Part shown: positions 19,701-27,057 of the stretch, piece by piece
Layout: every line of letters starts with the position of its first letter
How positions within the stretch are numbered: position 1 is the first letter of the stretch
NCBI RefSeq assembly: GCF_034274695.1
Contig: NZ_CP128362.1
Span: 4,032,501-4,096,500, forward strand
Direction: 5' to 3'
DNA from: Chitinophaga sp. LS1
GTDB lineage: Bacteria > Bacteroidota > Bacteroidia > Chitinophagales > Chitinophagaceae
Length of the DNA stretch: 64,000 nucleotides
Position numbers and translations under genes: made by a program
The notes under the pieces: model-generated
Told to the model about the DNA's origin: nothing
The model's database searches: none
The model's input: the letters and a program-made list of their open reading frames with translations, nothing else

Positions 19701-19992
19701 CCGGATAAAAACTCACTTTCAGGAGTGAGAGACCCTGTATATTTTTCGTCTCTATGGTTTTGATACCATTTACATAGAGGAGGATGTTTACATATTGTTT
19801 ACCAAAGAATGCTTCCATCTGGGTAGGTGTGTAACCACCAAACGGGTGCGATATATACATCACCGGAAGGTCCAGCTTTGGAAAGATATCCACCTTGATG
19901 GTCCTAACCGCGCCTACGCCGAAGAAGAACAGGGCGGCCACGATCACCAGGATGGTGATGGGTTTGCGTAATGCTGATCTTATCAGGTTCAT
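16753..19992 (-). CDS. RND-family efflux pump permease (AcrB/MMPL type)
   Basis: 1,079 residues, inner-membrane proton-driven exporter with 12 expected TM segments. It opens with the RND N-terminus (ALRKPITILVIVAALFFFGV). TM4 carries the acidic residues of the proton relay in GLALAIGILVDESTVTIENI. The C-terminal half has VVLASVPAVLLGSLSLL and PILMTSLAMVAGMIPMASGL. Between TM6 and TM7 there is a His-rich cytoplasmic stretch (KEHGHGTPQ ... EHPHGGHDAP) that is unusual for the family and might bind metal. Substrate class (drug or metal) cannot be settled. It starts four bases after the TolC-like gene stop, so translation is probably coupled. Confidence 0.94.
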   Translation of the reverse strand: MNLIRSALRKPITILVIVAALFFFGVGAVRTIKVDIFPKLDLPVMYISHPFGGYTPTQMEAFFGKQYVNILLYVNGIKTIETKNIQGLSLLKVSFYPGTNMAQAQAELAAFCNRAQAIFPPGSQPPFILRFDASTLPVGNLVLSSDKRNNNELLDLANTYVRSSFTQIPGLLSAPPFGGNIRTVVIKVDPTLLRSHNMTPDQVVEALRLNNQVSPSGNVRIGDKNFITPVNTTIHTIKDFEDIPLFRGGAQTLFLRDVATVEDGADITAGYALVNGRRSIYLSVAKNGDASTWDVVQKLKAAIPRFQAQLPDDVKLSFEFDQSVYVINAVKSLISEGTIGAVLTGLMVLLFLGDPRGALIVILTIPTSIIAAVLCLKLAGQTINIMTLSGLALAIGILVDESTVTIENIHQHLDMGKPKGLAIWDACKEIAFPKLLILFCILAVFAPAFTMGGIPGSLFLPLALAIGFAMIVSYFLAQTFVPVMANWLMKEHGHGTPQDYKPDGLEEDTWDEKKMLVEHPHGGHDAPLTKFDKFRNRFMRFMERIFPARKLIVTVYIIGGLGLVVLLLNHIGRDVLPHSNGGQFQLRLRAPDGTRAEVTEAKTLKTINMIRDLVGPENVSITSAYIGQHPGLFSTAPIYLWMAGPQEAVIQVALKEEYKTNIDELKDKIRAKLKQVEPDVKPSFEPIELTEKILSQGSPTPIEVRFSGRNRKQAEQYANKMIARLKEIPFLRDVQLGQSTKYPSLKIEIDRLRASQLGIDLATISRTITASTSSSRYTEKNVWVDEKQNLSYNVQVEIPENKMTDIHAIEELPLLPNSARPVLGDVATITPDTTLGEADNLGAMPTLSVTANLNNIDLGTATTEVNKAIKSLGEMPRGLNVDLIGLTSTLTDTLDSLQNGLVIAIIVIFLMLAANFQSFKVSAVVLASVPAVLLGSLSLLIITGSTLNLQSYMGIIMSVGVSISNAVLMVTNAEQLRRHNGDALLSAKEAVALRLRPILMTSLAMVAGMIPMASGLGETGDQTSPLGRAVIGGLIASTFSTLFLLPLVFAWAQGKASTKSVSLDPEDKESKNYVPSLYE

Positions 19993-19996
19993 CTAA

Positions 19997-21385
19997 TTAG
20001 AATTCATTTATGAAAAGAGAAAAATTACCACTGGCGGCTGCTTTCAGGAGCAATGCCTGCCATACGTTCGTGTACGCGATGTCACGGTCTGTTTCTGCAC
20101 GGTTCAGTGTGTATAACACCTGTGTCACATCCACGATCGTATTCAGCCCGTTTTTGTACAATACAGTGCGCTGGTTGTAAGCATCAGATGCTGATGCTAC
20201 CTGGATAGGCGCTTCCATGTAATTGTTCAGTGCATTCTTCATCCTGGTTTCTGACAGTTTTAACTGCGCGGTGAGCTGTTGCTTTACGAGATCATATTGA
20301 TCCTGTATACCTGATGCAGTAAATTGCTGGGCAGATACCTGTTTATTGACCCTGAGTATAGAAGTTAAGTTCCATGTTACGCCGATACCCAGCAGATAGT
20401 TGCTACGGCTGGGCTTCACACCATCCCAGTAAGCATGTGTATAATCTGACTGATCTGCGGCGTAGTTGGTACCAAACCCGGAACCTCTCGTTTGCATCGT
20501 ACCGAAGAAGGAGAAGGTTGGGTAGTATAGTCTTTGCAAATACTTAGCCTGTTCCTGGTTCACCCTGAGTTGTTGCTCATAGTACTTCAGGGTAGGGTTG
20601 TTCGCGATGTCTGCAGAATCTGCAACAGAAGAAGGGATCTGCTTGATGAACACTGTATCGAGTATGAACTCCTGTACCGGCACTCCCATGAGCACTGCCA
20701 GGTTGTTGGCCTGTGTCTGCTCATTGTCTTTTGCATTTGTATAGGCGATACGTGCATTGGATACTTCTGCATTGGCGAGAGAGGAATCTACGCCGGCAAT
20801 AAGCCCATTGGTCACACGTGTCACGACTACAGCGCGGAAGGTATCCGCCCTGTCAAGGTTGTTCTTCCAGCTACGGGTGAGGCGTTGTGCAGCGAGTAGG
20901 TTCAGATAAGCGGCAGCTACCCTTACTTCGTGCTGAAATTTTTCCTGTGTCAGGTCTGCAGAATCTCTCTGAACAGTAGCCTGCGCGGTTTTGATCTTTT
21001 CCTTGATACGACCAAAGGAGAAAAAATCCCAGTTTACATTGGCCAGGTACAATCCACCAAAAGCGGAGTTCCAGTTGTTCTGTGCCAGGGTAGGACCTGA
21101 GGATGCCACGGCAAGACCATTCAAACCGTAGGAGGGACCATAGATACCGTTGATAGTACCGTAATCCTGCTGTCCGGCCACGTTCACGTTAGGCAGGTAT
21201 TCCCGCTTCACGGATTGCGCTGTTGACTGGGACGCTTTTAAGTAGTTGGCTTTAGCCTTGATGGTCCCGTAGTTGGCGAGGGCAGTCTGCACTGCATCCT
21301 TTAGCGTCAACACCTGTGCGTGCGCCATCTTCGCTGGTCCGTACAGGAGCAGGAGAAAGAGACAGACGAGTTTTTTTCTTTGCAT
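19997..21385 (-). CDS. TolC-like outer membrane efflux protein
   Basis: 462 residues with a signal peptide (LVCLFLLLLYGPAKMAHAQ). The two-fold OEP repeat is visible: LTLKDAVQTALANYGTIKAK opens the first half and helical segments QVSAQQFTASGIQDQYDLVK to QLKLSETRMKNALNNY make up the second. The end, YKNGLNTIVDVTQVLYTLNR then YTNVWQALLLKAAASG, is typical. It forms the trimeric outer-membrane duct for the pump encoded just downstream. It has no lipobox. Confidence 0.92.
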   Translation of the reverse strand: MQRKKLVCLFLLLLYGPAKMAHAQVLTLKDAVQTALANYGTIKAKANYLKASQSTAQSVKREYLPNVNVAGQQDYGTINGIYGPSYGLNGLAVASSGPTLAQNNWNSAFGGLYLANVNWDFFSFGRIKEKIKTAQATVQRDSADLTQEKFQHEVRVAAAYLNLLAAQRLTRSWKNNLDRADTFRAVVVTRVTNGLIAGVDSSLANAEVSNARIAYTNAKDNEQTQANNLAVLMGVPVQEFILDTVFIKQIPSSVADSADIANNPTLKYYEQQLRVNQEQAKYLQRLYYPTFSFFGTMQTRGSGFGTNYAADQSDYTHAYWDGVKPSRSNYLLGIGVTWNLTSILRVNKQVSAQQFTASGIQDQYDLVKQQLTAQLKLSETRMKNALNNYMEAPIQVASASDAYNQRTVLYKNGLNTIVDVTQVLYTLNRAETDRDIAYTNVWQALLLKAAASGNFSLFINEF

Positions 21386-21412
21386 GATAATTGAACATTA
21401 GACCATAGTACT

Positions 21413-22753
21413 TCAATGTAGGAGTTTGGGACGTGGTGTGAGCACTTCCCCGGCGGTCGCTGACTTTAAAGTACTTATTGATTCATCGAAAATAATTTGA
21501 ATAATGTGCCATCCATGGGCATAGTCGTACTGGATGGTAAAGTGGTTGAGATCGCAGATCTGTTTTACGATTGCAAGGCCAATACCGATGGAATCACTTC
21601 TTCTGTTGCCTTTTTTGAAGCGGTGGAAGAGTTCACTGGTAGGGACTTCAGGAGTGACACCTGTATTACTGATCACAAATTTTTCCCTGGTGAGGTCGAC
21701 GGTTATCTTTCCATTAGCGATATTATGACGGATGGCATTGCTCATCAGGTTGCCCAGGAGAATGTCTGCAAGGGCGGGGTGCAGCTGAAGTGCGATACCT
21801 TTATATATATTGGAGGACAATGAAATGGATTTCATATCCAGCAATTCCGAAAAGCTGTTTAATGTTTCTGTTACAAGGCCGGAGAAGGATATGGTGCGTT
21901 TATCATCATATTCATTATTCTCCATTTTGGCCAGCAGTGTCAGGGAGCTATTGATCCTTGATAATTTCTCGATGGCATTCTGCATATCACTGATGAGTGA
22001 CATGACGGTGTCTACGTCTTTGCCATGCAGGTATGATTCTGTGAGCAGTTCCAGTTTGCTGCGCAATATAGCCAGTGGAGTCTGCAATTCATGGGAGGCG
22101 TTCTCTGTAAACTCTTTCAGTGCACGGTAGTCATCCAGTGCTTTGTCTGTCATGTTATTTAAGAAACTATTGAGGGCTTTCAGCTCTTTGGCATTGGGTA
22201 CCGGCAATGAAAGTCTTTGTTTCTGTTTTACATTAAAGCGCTGTATTTTTTTCAGCGTTCTGTTGAATGGTGCCAGAATGATACGGGATACGAACCTGGC
22301 AGACAATGCTGTGAGCAGGAACAGGATGGAGAAGATCCAGATAAAGGAGCTGGCCAGTCCTGTAAGAATTTCGTTTGCCTTCGTAATATAATTATAGGAG
22401 CAGATACTATAGTAGGTGCCATTTATATTATAATAAGAGGTAACCGTCAGGCGACATTCCCTGTGTTTAAGCAGCGTGTTGTAGAAGGTATGTTCGTACA
22501 CTTCATACTTATTTACAGGCACTTCGTTTTTATTCAGCATTTTGATTTCGGCGGGTCTGCCACGGAGATAAGTATCCGGGCTCACACCGTTGCGCATAGT
22601 CTGGGCCATGAGGTCATTGTAGACCTTCAGACGGCTTATTTCCGCCTCATCTATCTCTGCTTTCACCTTATAGTAGGCAATGCCTATACCTGCCAGCATT
22701 GCGGCCAGCGTGATACATAGATACCATAAAGTAAATTTGTTGACGAGTTTCAT
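21413..22753 (-). CDS. Sensor histidine kinase
   Basis: 446 residues. TM1 (about 8-28) and TM2 (about 133-153) bracket a periplasmic sensor of about 105 residues. HisKA follows, with the phospho-acceptor His221 in TENASHELQTPLAILRSK. HATPase_c has its N box GNLMSNAIRHN and G box SIGIGLAIVKQICDLN. It partners the response regulator eight bases upstream and leads the efflux genes downstream, so it most likely controls this operon in response to an envelope or toxic signal. Confidence 0.93.
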   Translation of the reverse strand: MKLVNKFTLWYLCITLAAMLAGIGIAYYKVKAEIDEAEISRLKVYNDLMAQTMRNGVSPDTYLRGRPAEIKMLNKNEVPVNKYEVYEHTFYNTLLKHRECRLTVTSYYNINGTYYSICSYNYITKANEILTGLASSFIWIFSILFLLTALSARFVSRIILAPFNRTLKKIQRFNVKQKQRLSLPVPNAKELKALNSFLNNMTDKALDDYRALKEFTENASHELQTPLAILRSKLELLTESYLHGKDVDTVMSLISDMQNAIEKLSRINSSLTLLAKMENNEYDDKRTISFSGLVTETLNSFSELLDMKSISLSSNIYKGIALQLHPALADILLGNLMSNAIRHNIANGKITVDLTREKFVISNTGVTPEVPTSELFHRFKKGNRRSDSIGIGLAIVKQICDLNHFTIQYDYAHGWHIIQIIFDESISTLKSATAGEVLTPRPKLLH

Positions 22754-22761
22754 GACCTTTG

Positions 22762-23445
22762 TTATGATGCGGTTGTATTGAACTTATAGCCTAATCCGTA
22801 CACTGTGTTGATGTAATCACCTCCATTTGCTGCATGAATCTTTTTACGTAAGTTTTTCACGTGCTGATACACAAAATCAAAATTGGAAAGGTTGTCGGTA
22901 TAATCACCCCACAGGTGTGCTGCTATTGATTGCCTGGAAAGTACTCTGTTCTTATTGACAAGGAAATACAACAACAGGTCGAACTCTTTGGGGGTTACGT
23001 CGAGTGCTGTATCATTCACCAACGCTTCCAGTGTATCTGTATTCAGCCGGATCTCATTATAAGTGACAATATTACTGCCTTGTAGTTTCTTCCTTCGGTA
23101 TACTGCTCTTAGTCTTGCGTGTAATTCAGGAAGGTGGAACGGCTTAGTCAGATAGTCGTCGGCACCTCCCTCCAGTCCATTGATCTTGTCATCCAGTGAA
23201 TTCTTTGCGGAGATGATGACCACACAGCTGTCGAGCTTTTCGGCATGGATCAGTTGTAAGAGGTCAAGACCATTTCCATCCGGCAAAGTGATATCGAGCA
23301 GGATGCAGTCGTATTGAAATGAGATTAATTTATTGTGCGCGTCATTGCTGGTGTAGCTTACCTCACACAGATATCCTTCTTTTTCAAGGAAATTGGTGAT
23401 GCTGGCAGCCAGCTCTATATTATCTTCAATGAGCAGTACTTTCAT
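22762..23445 (-). CDS. OmpR/PhoB-type response regulator
   Basis: 227 residues. The receiver has acidic residues in LLIEDNIE, phospho-acceptor Asp51 (ILLDITLP), Ser79 and Lys101 (YLTKPF). The Trans_reg_C winged helix (about 125-225) shows VTPKEFDLLLYFLVNKNRVL and VYQHVKNLRKKIHA, ending TVYGLGYKFN. It is the first gene of the efflux operon and probably autoregulates it. Confidence 0.95.
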   Translation of the reverse strand: MKVLLIEDNIELAASITNFLEKEGYLCEVSYTSNDAHNKLISFQYDCILLDITLPDGNGLDLLQLIHAEKLDSCVVIISAKNSLDDKINGLEGGADDYLTKPFHLPELHARLRAVYRRKKLQGSNIVTYNEIRLNTDTLEALVNDTALDVTPKEFDLLLYFLVNKNRVLSRQSIAAHLWGDYTDNLSNFDFVYQHVKNLRKKIHAANGGDYINTVYGLGYKFNTTAS

Positions 23446-23832
23446 ACAGCTGCAAGATTCGTTTTAAAATTTGAAGCAATTTTGAAGGTGGGTAGAAAAC
23501 AAAAAGGACCCAGTTGAGAAACGTGGATCCTTTTTGCCTTATACTTTTTGAAAATTGCAATCATGACGCAAAGATGGTAAGAATCCTGGCGATTTTTATT
23601 GTGCTATTCAAACAAAAAATTGTAAAATTCAAAGATTTTGAAAATAGTTAAGTCACTTTGTTAAAATCCCGTGACAATTCGGCCAGAATTAATGTTTCCT
23701 TAAAAAGCGATTAAAATTTCGGGAGGGGTTGGGTTGTAAAAAAGGAATATATGGGTGGCGGAATGGGTGGATGAGTGGTAGGGTGTTTGGAAATTAAAAT
23801 AAGCAGGCTTTTTAGCCTGCTTATTTTAATTT
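23446..23832. other. Spacer with efflux-operon leader hairpin and shared terminator
   Basis: No gene is seen. An imperfect hairpin at 23501-23535 (AAAAAGGA-c-CCA / TGG-a-TCCTTTTT) lies 56-90 bp upstream of the regulator start and could be an attenuator or operator in the efflux-operon leader. A perfect 18-bp stem at 23791-23832 ends the alcohol dehydrogenase gene. The part between is G-rich on the plus strand, without clear structure. Confidence 0.6.
23791..23832 (-). terminator. Terminator of the alcohol dehydrogenase gene
   Basis: 18-bp perfect arms around TTTTTA, with GCAGGC/GCCTGC at the top and A/T tracts at the base, abutting the stop codon. The symmetric base allows it to work in either direction. 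Confidence 0.88.
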
Positions 23833-24876
23833 TTATAGTGTTGCCATATCAATTACAAAACGGTAACGTACATCGCCTTTCAGCATTCTGTCGTACGCAT
23901 TTTGTATATAAGGCATCTCAATCAGTTCGATATCAGACACAATGTTGTGTTCGGCGCAATAGTCCAGCATTTCCTGTGTTTCCTGAATACCACCGATCAT
24001 AGAACCTGCGATCGACTTACGGCCTGCAATCAAAGCAAAAGCATGCACAGAAGCCGGTGTTGGAGGTGCTCCCACACAAATATGTACACCATTAGTCTTG
24101 AGCAGACCCAGGTACATCCCATAATCATGTTCTGCAGAAACGGTATCGATAATGAAATCAAATTTGCCTCTGGCTGCATTTACCTGTTCCTGGTCGCTGG
24201 TGAGCAGGAAGTGATGGGCGCCCTGGCGCTCAGCATCTGCTTTCTTGGATGGAGAGGTGCTCAGCATGGTCACTTCTGCGCCAAAAGACACGGCAAATTT
24301 CACCGCCATGTGGCCGAGGCCGCCTAGACCCAGTACACCTACTTTATGGCCTTTACCGACCTTCCAGTGGCGAAGTGGTGACCAGGTAGTGATGCCTGCA
24401 CATAATAATGGAGCGACTGCAGGCAGGTGCAGTTTGTCCGATACCAGTAATACGAAGTCTTCGCTTACCACGATCTTGTTGGAATAACCACCGTAGGTAA
24501 TGGTTTTCTTATCCTGCTCATAGCTGTTGTAAGTGCCGGAAGAACCATTCAGGCAGTACTGCTCCTGGCCATCTGCGCAGTTTTCACACTCACGGCAGGA
24601 GTCTACCAGGCAACCTACGCCTACGAGATCACCGGTTTTGAATTTCTTTACATGTGCACCTACCGCAGTGACACGGCCTACGATTTCATGGCCGGGTACC
24701 ATTGGGTAGATGGAATTTCCCCACTCGTTTTTGATCTGATGTAGATCTGAGTGACATACACCACAATATAAGATGTCGAATTGTACGTCGTGAGGGCCTG
24801 GTTCTCTTCTTTCAAAATTGAAAGGTCCTAGCTGCGCCTGGGCGTCAAACGCAGCATATCCTTTAGCTGGAATCAT
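23833..24876 (-). CDS. Zinc-dependent NAD(P)-dependent alcohol dehydrogenase (YahK/CAD-like)
   Basis: 347 residues, MDR superfamily, cytosolic aldehyde/alcohol oxidoreductase. Catalytic zinc site: GVCHSDLHQIKNEWG and PMVPGHEIVGRVTAVG. Structural zinc cysteines: CRECENCADGQEQYC. Nucleotide-binding motif GVLGLGGLGHMAVKFA. The full family length is present. ATG at 24876; no operon partner. NADP preference is common in this subgroup but not shown by what I can read. Confidence 0.92.
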   Translation of the reverse strand: MIPAKGYAAFDAQAQLGPFNFERREPGPHDVQFDILYCGVCHSDLHQIKNEWGNSIYPMVPGHEIVGRVTAVGAHVKKFKTGDLVGVGCLVDSCRECENCADGQEQYCLNGSSGTYNSYEQDKKTITYGGYSNKIVVSEDFVLLVSDKLHLPAVAPLLCAGITTWSPLRHWKVGKGHKVGVLGLGGLGHMAVKFAVSFGAEVTMLSTSPSKKADAERQGAHHFLLTSDQEQVNAARGKFDFIIDTVSAEHDYGMYLGLLKTNGVHICVGAPPTPASVHAFALIAGRKSIAGSMIGGIQETQEMLDYCAEHNIVSDIELIEMPYIQNAYDRMLKGDVRYRFVIDMATL

Positions 24877-24983
24877 TTCTTTGTAATTAATAAACGTGAG
24901 GAAATAGAAGTTGCTTCTCTACGAGCGCGAAGTTACGGGGGATGGGGGGATTAAAAAGGGGGGGAGGACTATTAAAAAAGATA

Positions 24984-25030
24984 GCGGAGAAGGATCACTT
25001 CCGCCGAAGGCAGAAGTGATCCTTCTCCGC
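24984..25030 (-). terminator. Long hairpin terminator with conserved CTTCTGCC/GGCGGAAG apex
   Basis: 18-bp perfect arms (GCGGAGAAGGATCACTTC and complement). On the minus strand the stem continues through a T-G wobble to CTTCTGCC-TTC-GGCGGAAG and is followed by six T residues. The apex is shared with the hairpin at 29965. Confidence 0.82.
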
Positions 25031-25034
25031 AGGG

Positions 25035-25072
25035 AAATTAATTTTGTAGGCCATGGCCTACAAAATTAATTT
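25035..25072. terminator. 38-bp perfect palindrome at the CHU_C gene end
   Basis: AAATTAATTTTGTAGGCC and its complement meet at a central CCATGG, four bases from the stop codon of the minus-strand gene. Probably a terminator or mRNA-end hairpin, in tandem with the one at 24984. Confidence 0.75.
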
Positions 25073-25076
25073 TTAT

Positions 25077-27026
25077 TTATCTCAACAGATTGATTGCACC
25101 TTTCTTCGTAATGATCGTTTTATCGTTTTGTATCACCCGGATGGTATACATATACACCCCCGTCGGTTGTTTCTTCCCATTATAAGTCCCATCCCAGCCA
25201 GTGCCTAACGTTGTAGTATGGAAAATCAATTCTCCCCACTGATTGAACACCATCATATCCAATGCGGCAATCGTATTGCCTTCTGCTTTGAATATATCAT
25301 TCAATCCATCTCCATTTGGCGTAAAGGCATTTGGCACATAAATCGGGTCTGCTTTCAGCTTTACTGTCAGACTATTCGCATTGTTCTCACAATTCAGTGC
25401 ACCCAGTGCTACTACTGTGAGCGTCACACTATCTATCATCTGTGCAGTGATGGTATGTGTAGTACCTGTAGACCCTGAACTAGGATCGGTATATGCACCG
25501 CCATTTACAGATACGAGATAACCGGTAGCATCCGGTACAGGATCCCAGGTAAATGTGATCGTACTGCCGGATGTATTATCTGCTTTTATTTTCGGCGCAT
25601 CTACTTTTTCAAATGGGGTCACTGTCACTTGCGTACGCTGACTCACACAGGAACCATTCACCGCTTCTACAAAATAAGATGTGTTGCCAATAATAGCAGG
25701 TGTTGTAAAGCTTTCACCTGAACCGAGGTTATCCCCACCAGAGATCATGGGATACCAGTTATATGTGAGACTATCTACAGGATTAGTGACCAGTAATGTT
25801 GCTGTGCTATCCGGACATACTGAAGGCGCTGTAGCAACAGGCGCATCTGGTTGTGCATTCACCTTGATTTCAACACTGTCTTTTACAATACAACCAAAAG
25901 CATCTTCTGCCGTCACTGTATATTGTGTAGATGCGACAGGTGTGATGATCGTGCTGGAATCACCAATGGCCCCGGGTTCCCAGGTGTACTTTACAATCTG
26001 GCCACCTGTAGGCACTGCATATATCGTAGTAGATGCCCCCGCACAAATTGCCGCAGGTCTTGCCTTCGCCGCAATCGTGATCGGTGAGTTCTGCGAGAGG
26101 GTGGTATCAAACTGCGTTACACAACCATTCCCATCCATGATACTTACTGTGTACGCACCGGCAGCCAGATCTGTGGCTGTATTGGTAAACTGGGCTGGAT
26201 TTGTATTCCATGCCAGCGTTATTGGCGAAGTACCTCCACTTACTGCTACTGTAATACTACCATTGGAATACCCACAGGTAGCAGGCACCATGCTCGCTGT
26301 CGCTGTCAACGGTACAAATGGCACCGCAGAGATAGCCGCTATCACAGCACGTGAATCCACACTATTGCCAACGATATAATCAAAGGTAACAGACGATAAA
26401 AACTGTGATTGATTATCACATGGAACAGGAATATCCACTGCATACATGCGCGGATCATTGCTGCTTAATCCCTCTACAGTATAAGGAGGCGCCGTCAATC
26501 TTGGTATACGACCAATGGCATTGATCATAGGGTTACTACCACCAAACCAGTCCGCCACTGTGAATGTACCCACATTGATATCAGGTGCATTCACAAAGTG
26601 GAGCGTTACATTGAACGTACTGGATTGCTCTGTAGACCATGCCAGTATACTGATCTTGGAATAAGCCGCAGGTGTGAGCAACGTATAGGTACCTGTAGTG
26701 GTACTACCCGGTGCAGTCGCATTGGCAGAAAGAAATATTGCATTCAAACTATCATAGTTCTTCAGCTGGTAAGTACGCGTACCGTTTACAATCGTCCCGT
26801 TATCCGGTAACCCGGCTGCAAGACTATTGGTGGCTGCGAAGGTAGCTGTATACAATACCTTTAGCTGGAGGTCAAGTCCGACAGTGGTCACTGCCGATGC
26901 ATCGGTGCCTGTTTCTGCAAAGGCATCGATGGCATACCCGGTAATCGGTACGGGGGTATACGTTTGCCCATAGGATTTGCATAGGCAGAGTAGTAAGAGA
27001 AGAGAGGCGAAGTAGATTCGTGTCAT
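25077..27026 (-). CDS. Secreted SprB-repeat protein with CHU_C (T9SS type B) C-terminus
   Basis: 649 residues. A signal peptide (IYFASLLLLLCLCKSYGQ) precedes an N-terminal beta-rich domain shared with its upstream neighbour (YTPVPITGYAIDAFAETGTD; YSKISILAWSTEQSSTFNVT). A SprB-type repeat follows (SYNGSITV-like, GGTSPITLAWNTNPAQFTN then AGAYTVSIMDGNGC), then Ig-like repeats containing YTWEPGAIGDSS and a fibronectin-like unit. The last 90 residues (YVPNAFTPNGDGLNDIF then QWGELIF, GWDGTYNGKKQPTGVYMYTI) are the gliding motility-associated CHU_C domain. Likely surface adhesin or matrix protein; ligand unknown. It is 31 bp downstream of its paralog, so probably co-transcribed. Confidence 0.88.
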   Translation of the reverse strand: MTRIYFASLLLLLCLCKSYGQTYTPVPITGYAIDAFAETGTDASAVTTVGLDLQLKVLYTATFAATNSLAAGLPDNGTIVNGTRTYQLKNYDSLNAIFLSANATAPGSTTTGTYTLLTPAAYSKISILAWSTEQSSTFNVTLHFVNAPDINVGTFTVADWFGGSNPMINAIGRIPRLTAPPYTVEGLSSNDPRMYAVDIPVPCDNQSQFLSSVTFDYIVGNSVDSRAVIAAISAVPFVPLTATASMVPATCGYSNGSITVAVSGGTSPITLAWNTNPAQFTNTATDLAAGAYTVSIMDGNGCVTQFDTTLSQNSPITIAAKARPAAICAGASTTIYAVPTGGQIVKYTWEPGAIGDSSTIITPVASTQYTVTAEDAFGCIVKDSVEIKVNAQPDAPVATAPSVCPDSTATLLVTNPVDSLTYNWYPMISGGDNLGSGESFTTPAIIGNTSYFVEAVNGSCVSQRTQVTVTPFEKVDAPKIKADNTSGSTITFTWDPVPDATGYLVSVNGGAYTDPSSGSTGTTHTITAQMIDSVTLTVVALGALNCENNANSLTVKLKADPIYVPNAFTPNGDGLNDIFKAEGNTIAALDMMVFNQWGELIFHTTTLGTGWDGTYNGKKQPTGVYMYTIRVIQNDKTIITKKGAINLLR

Positions 27027-27057
27027 GGAAATATATTATTATAATTATGGACTAACA

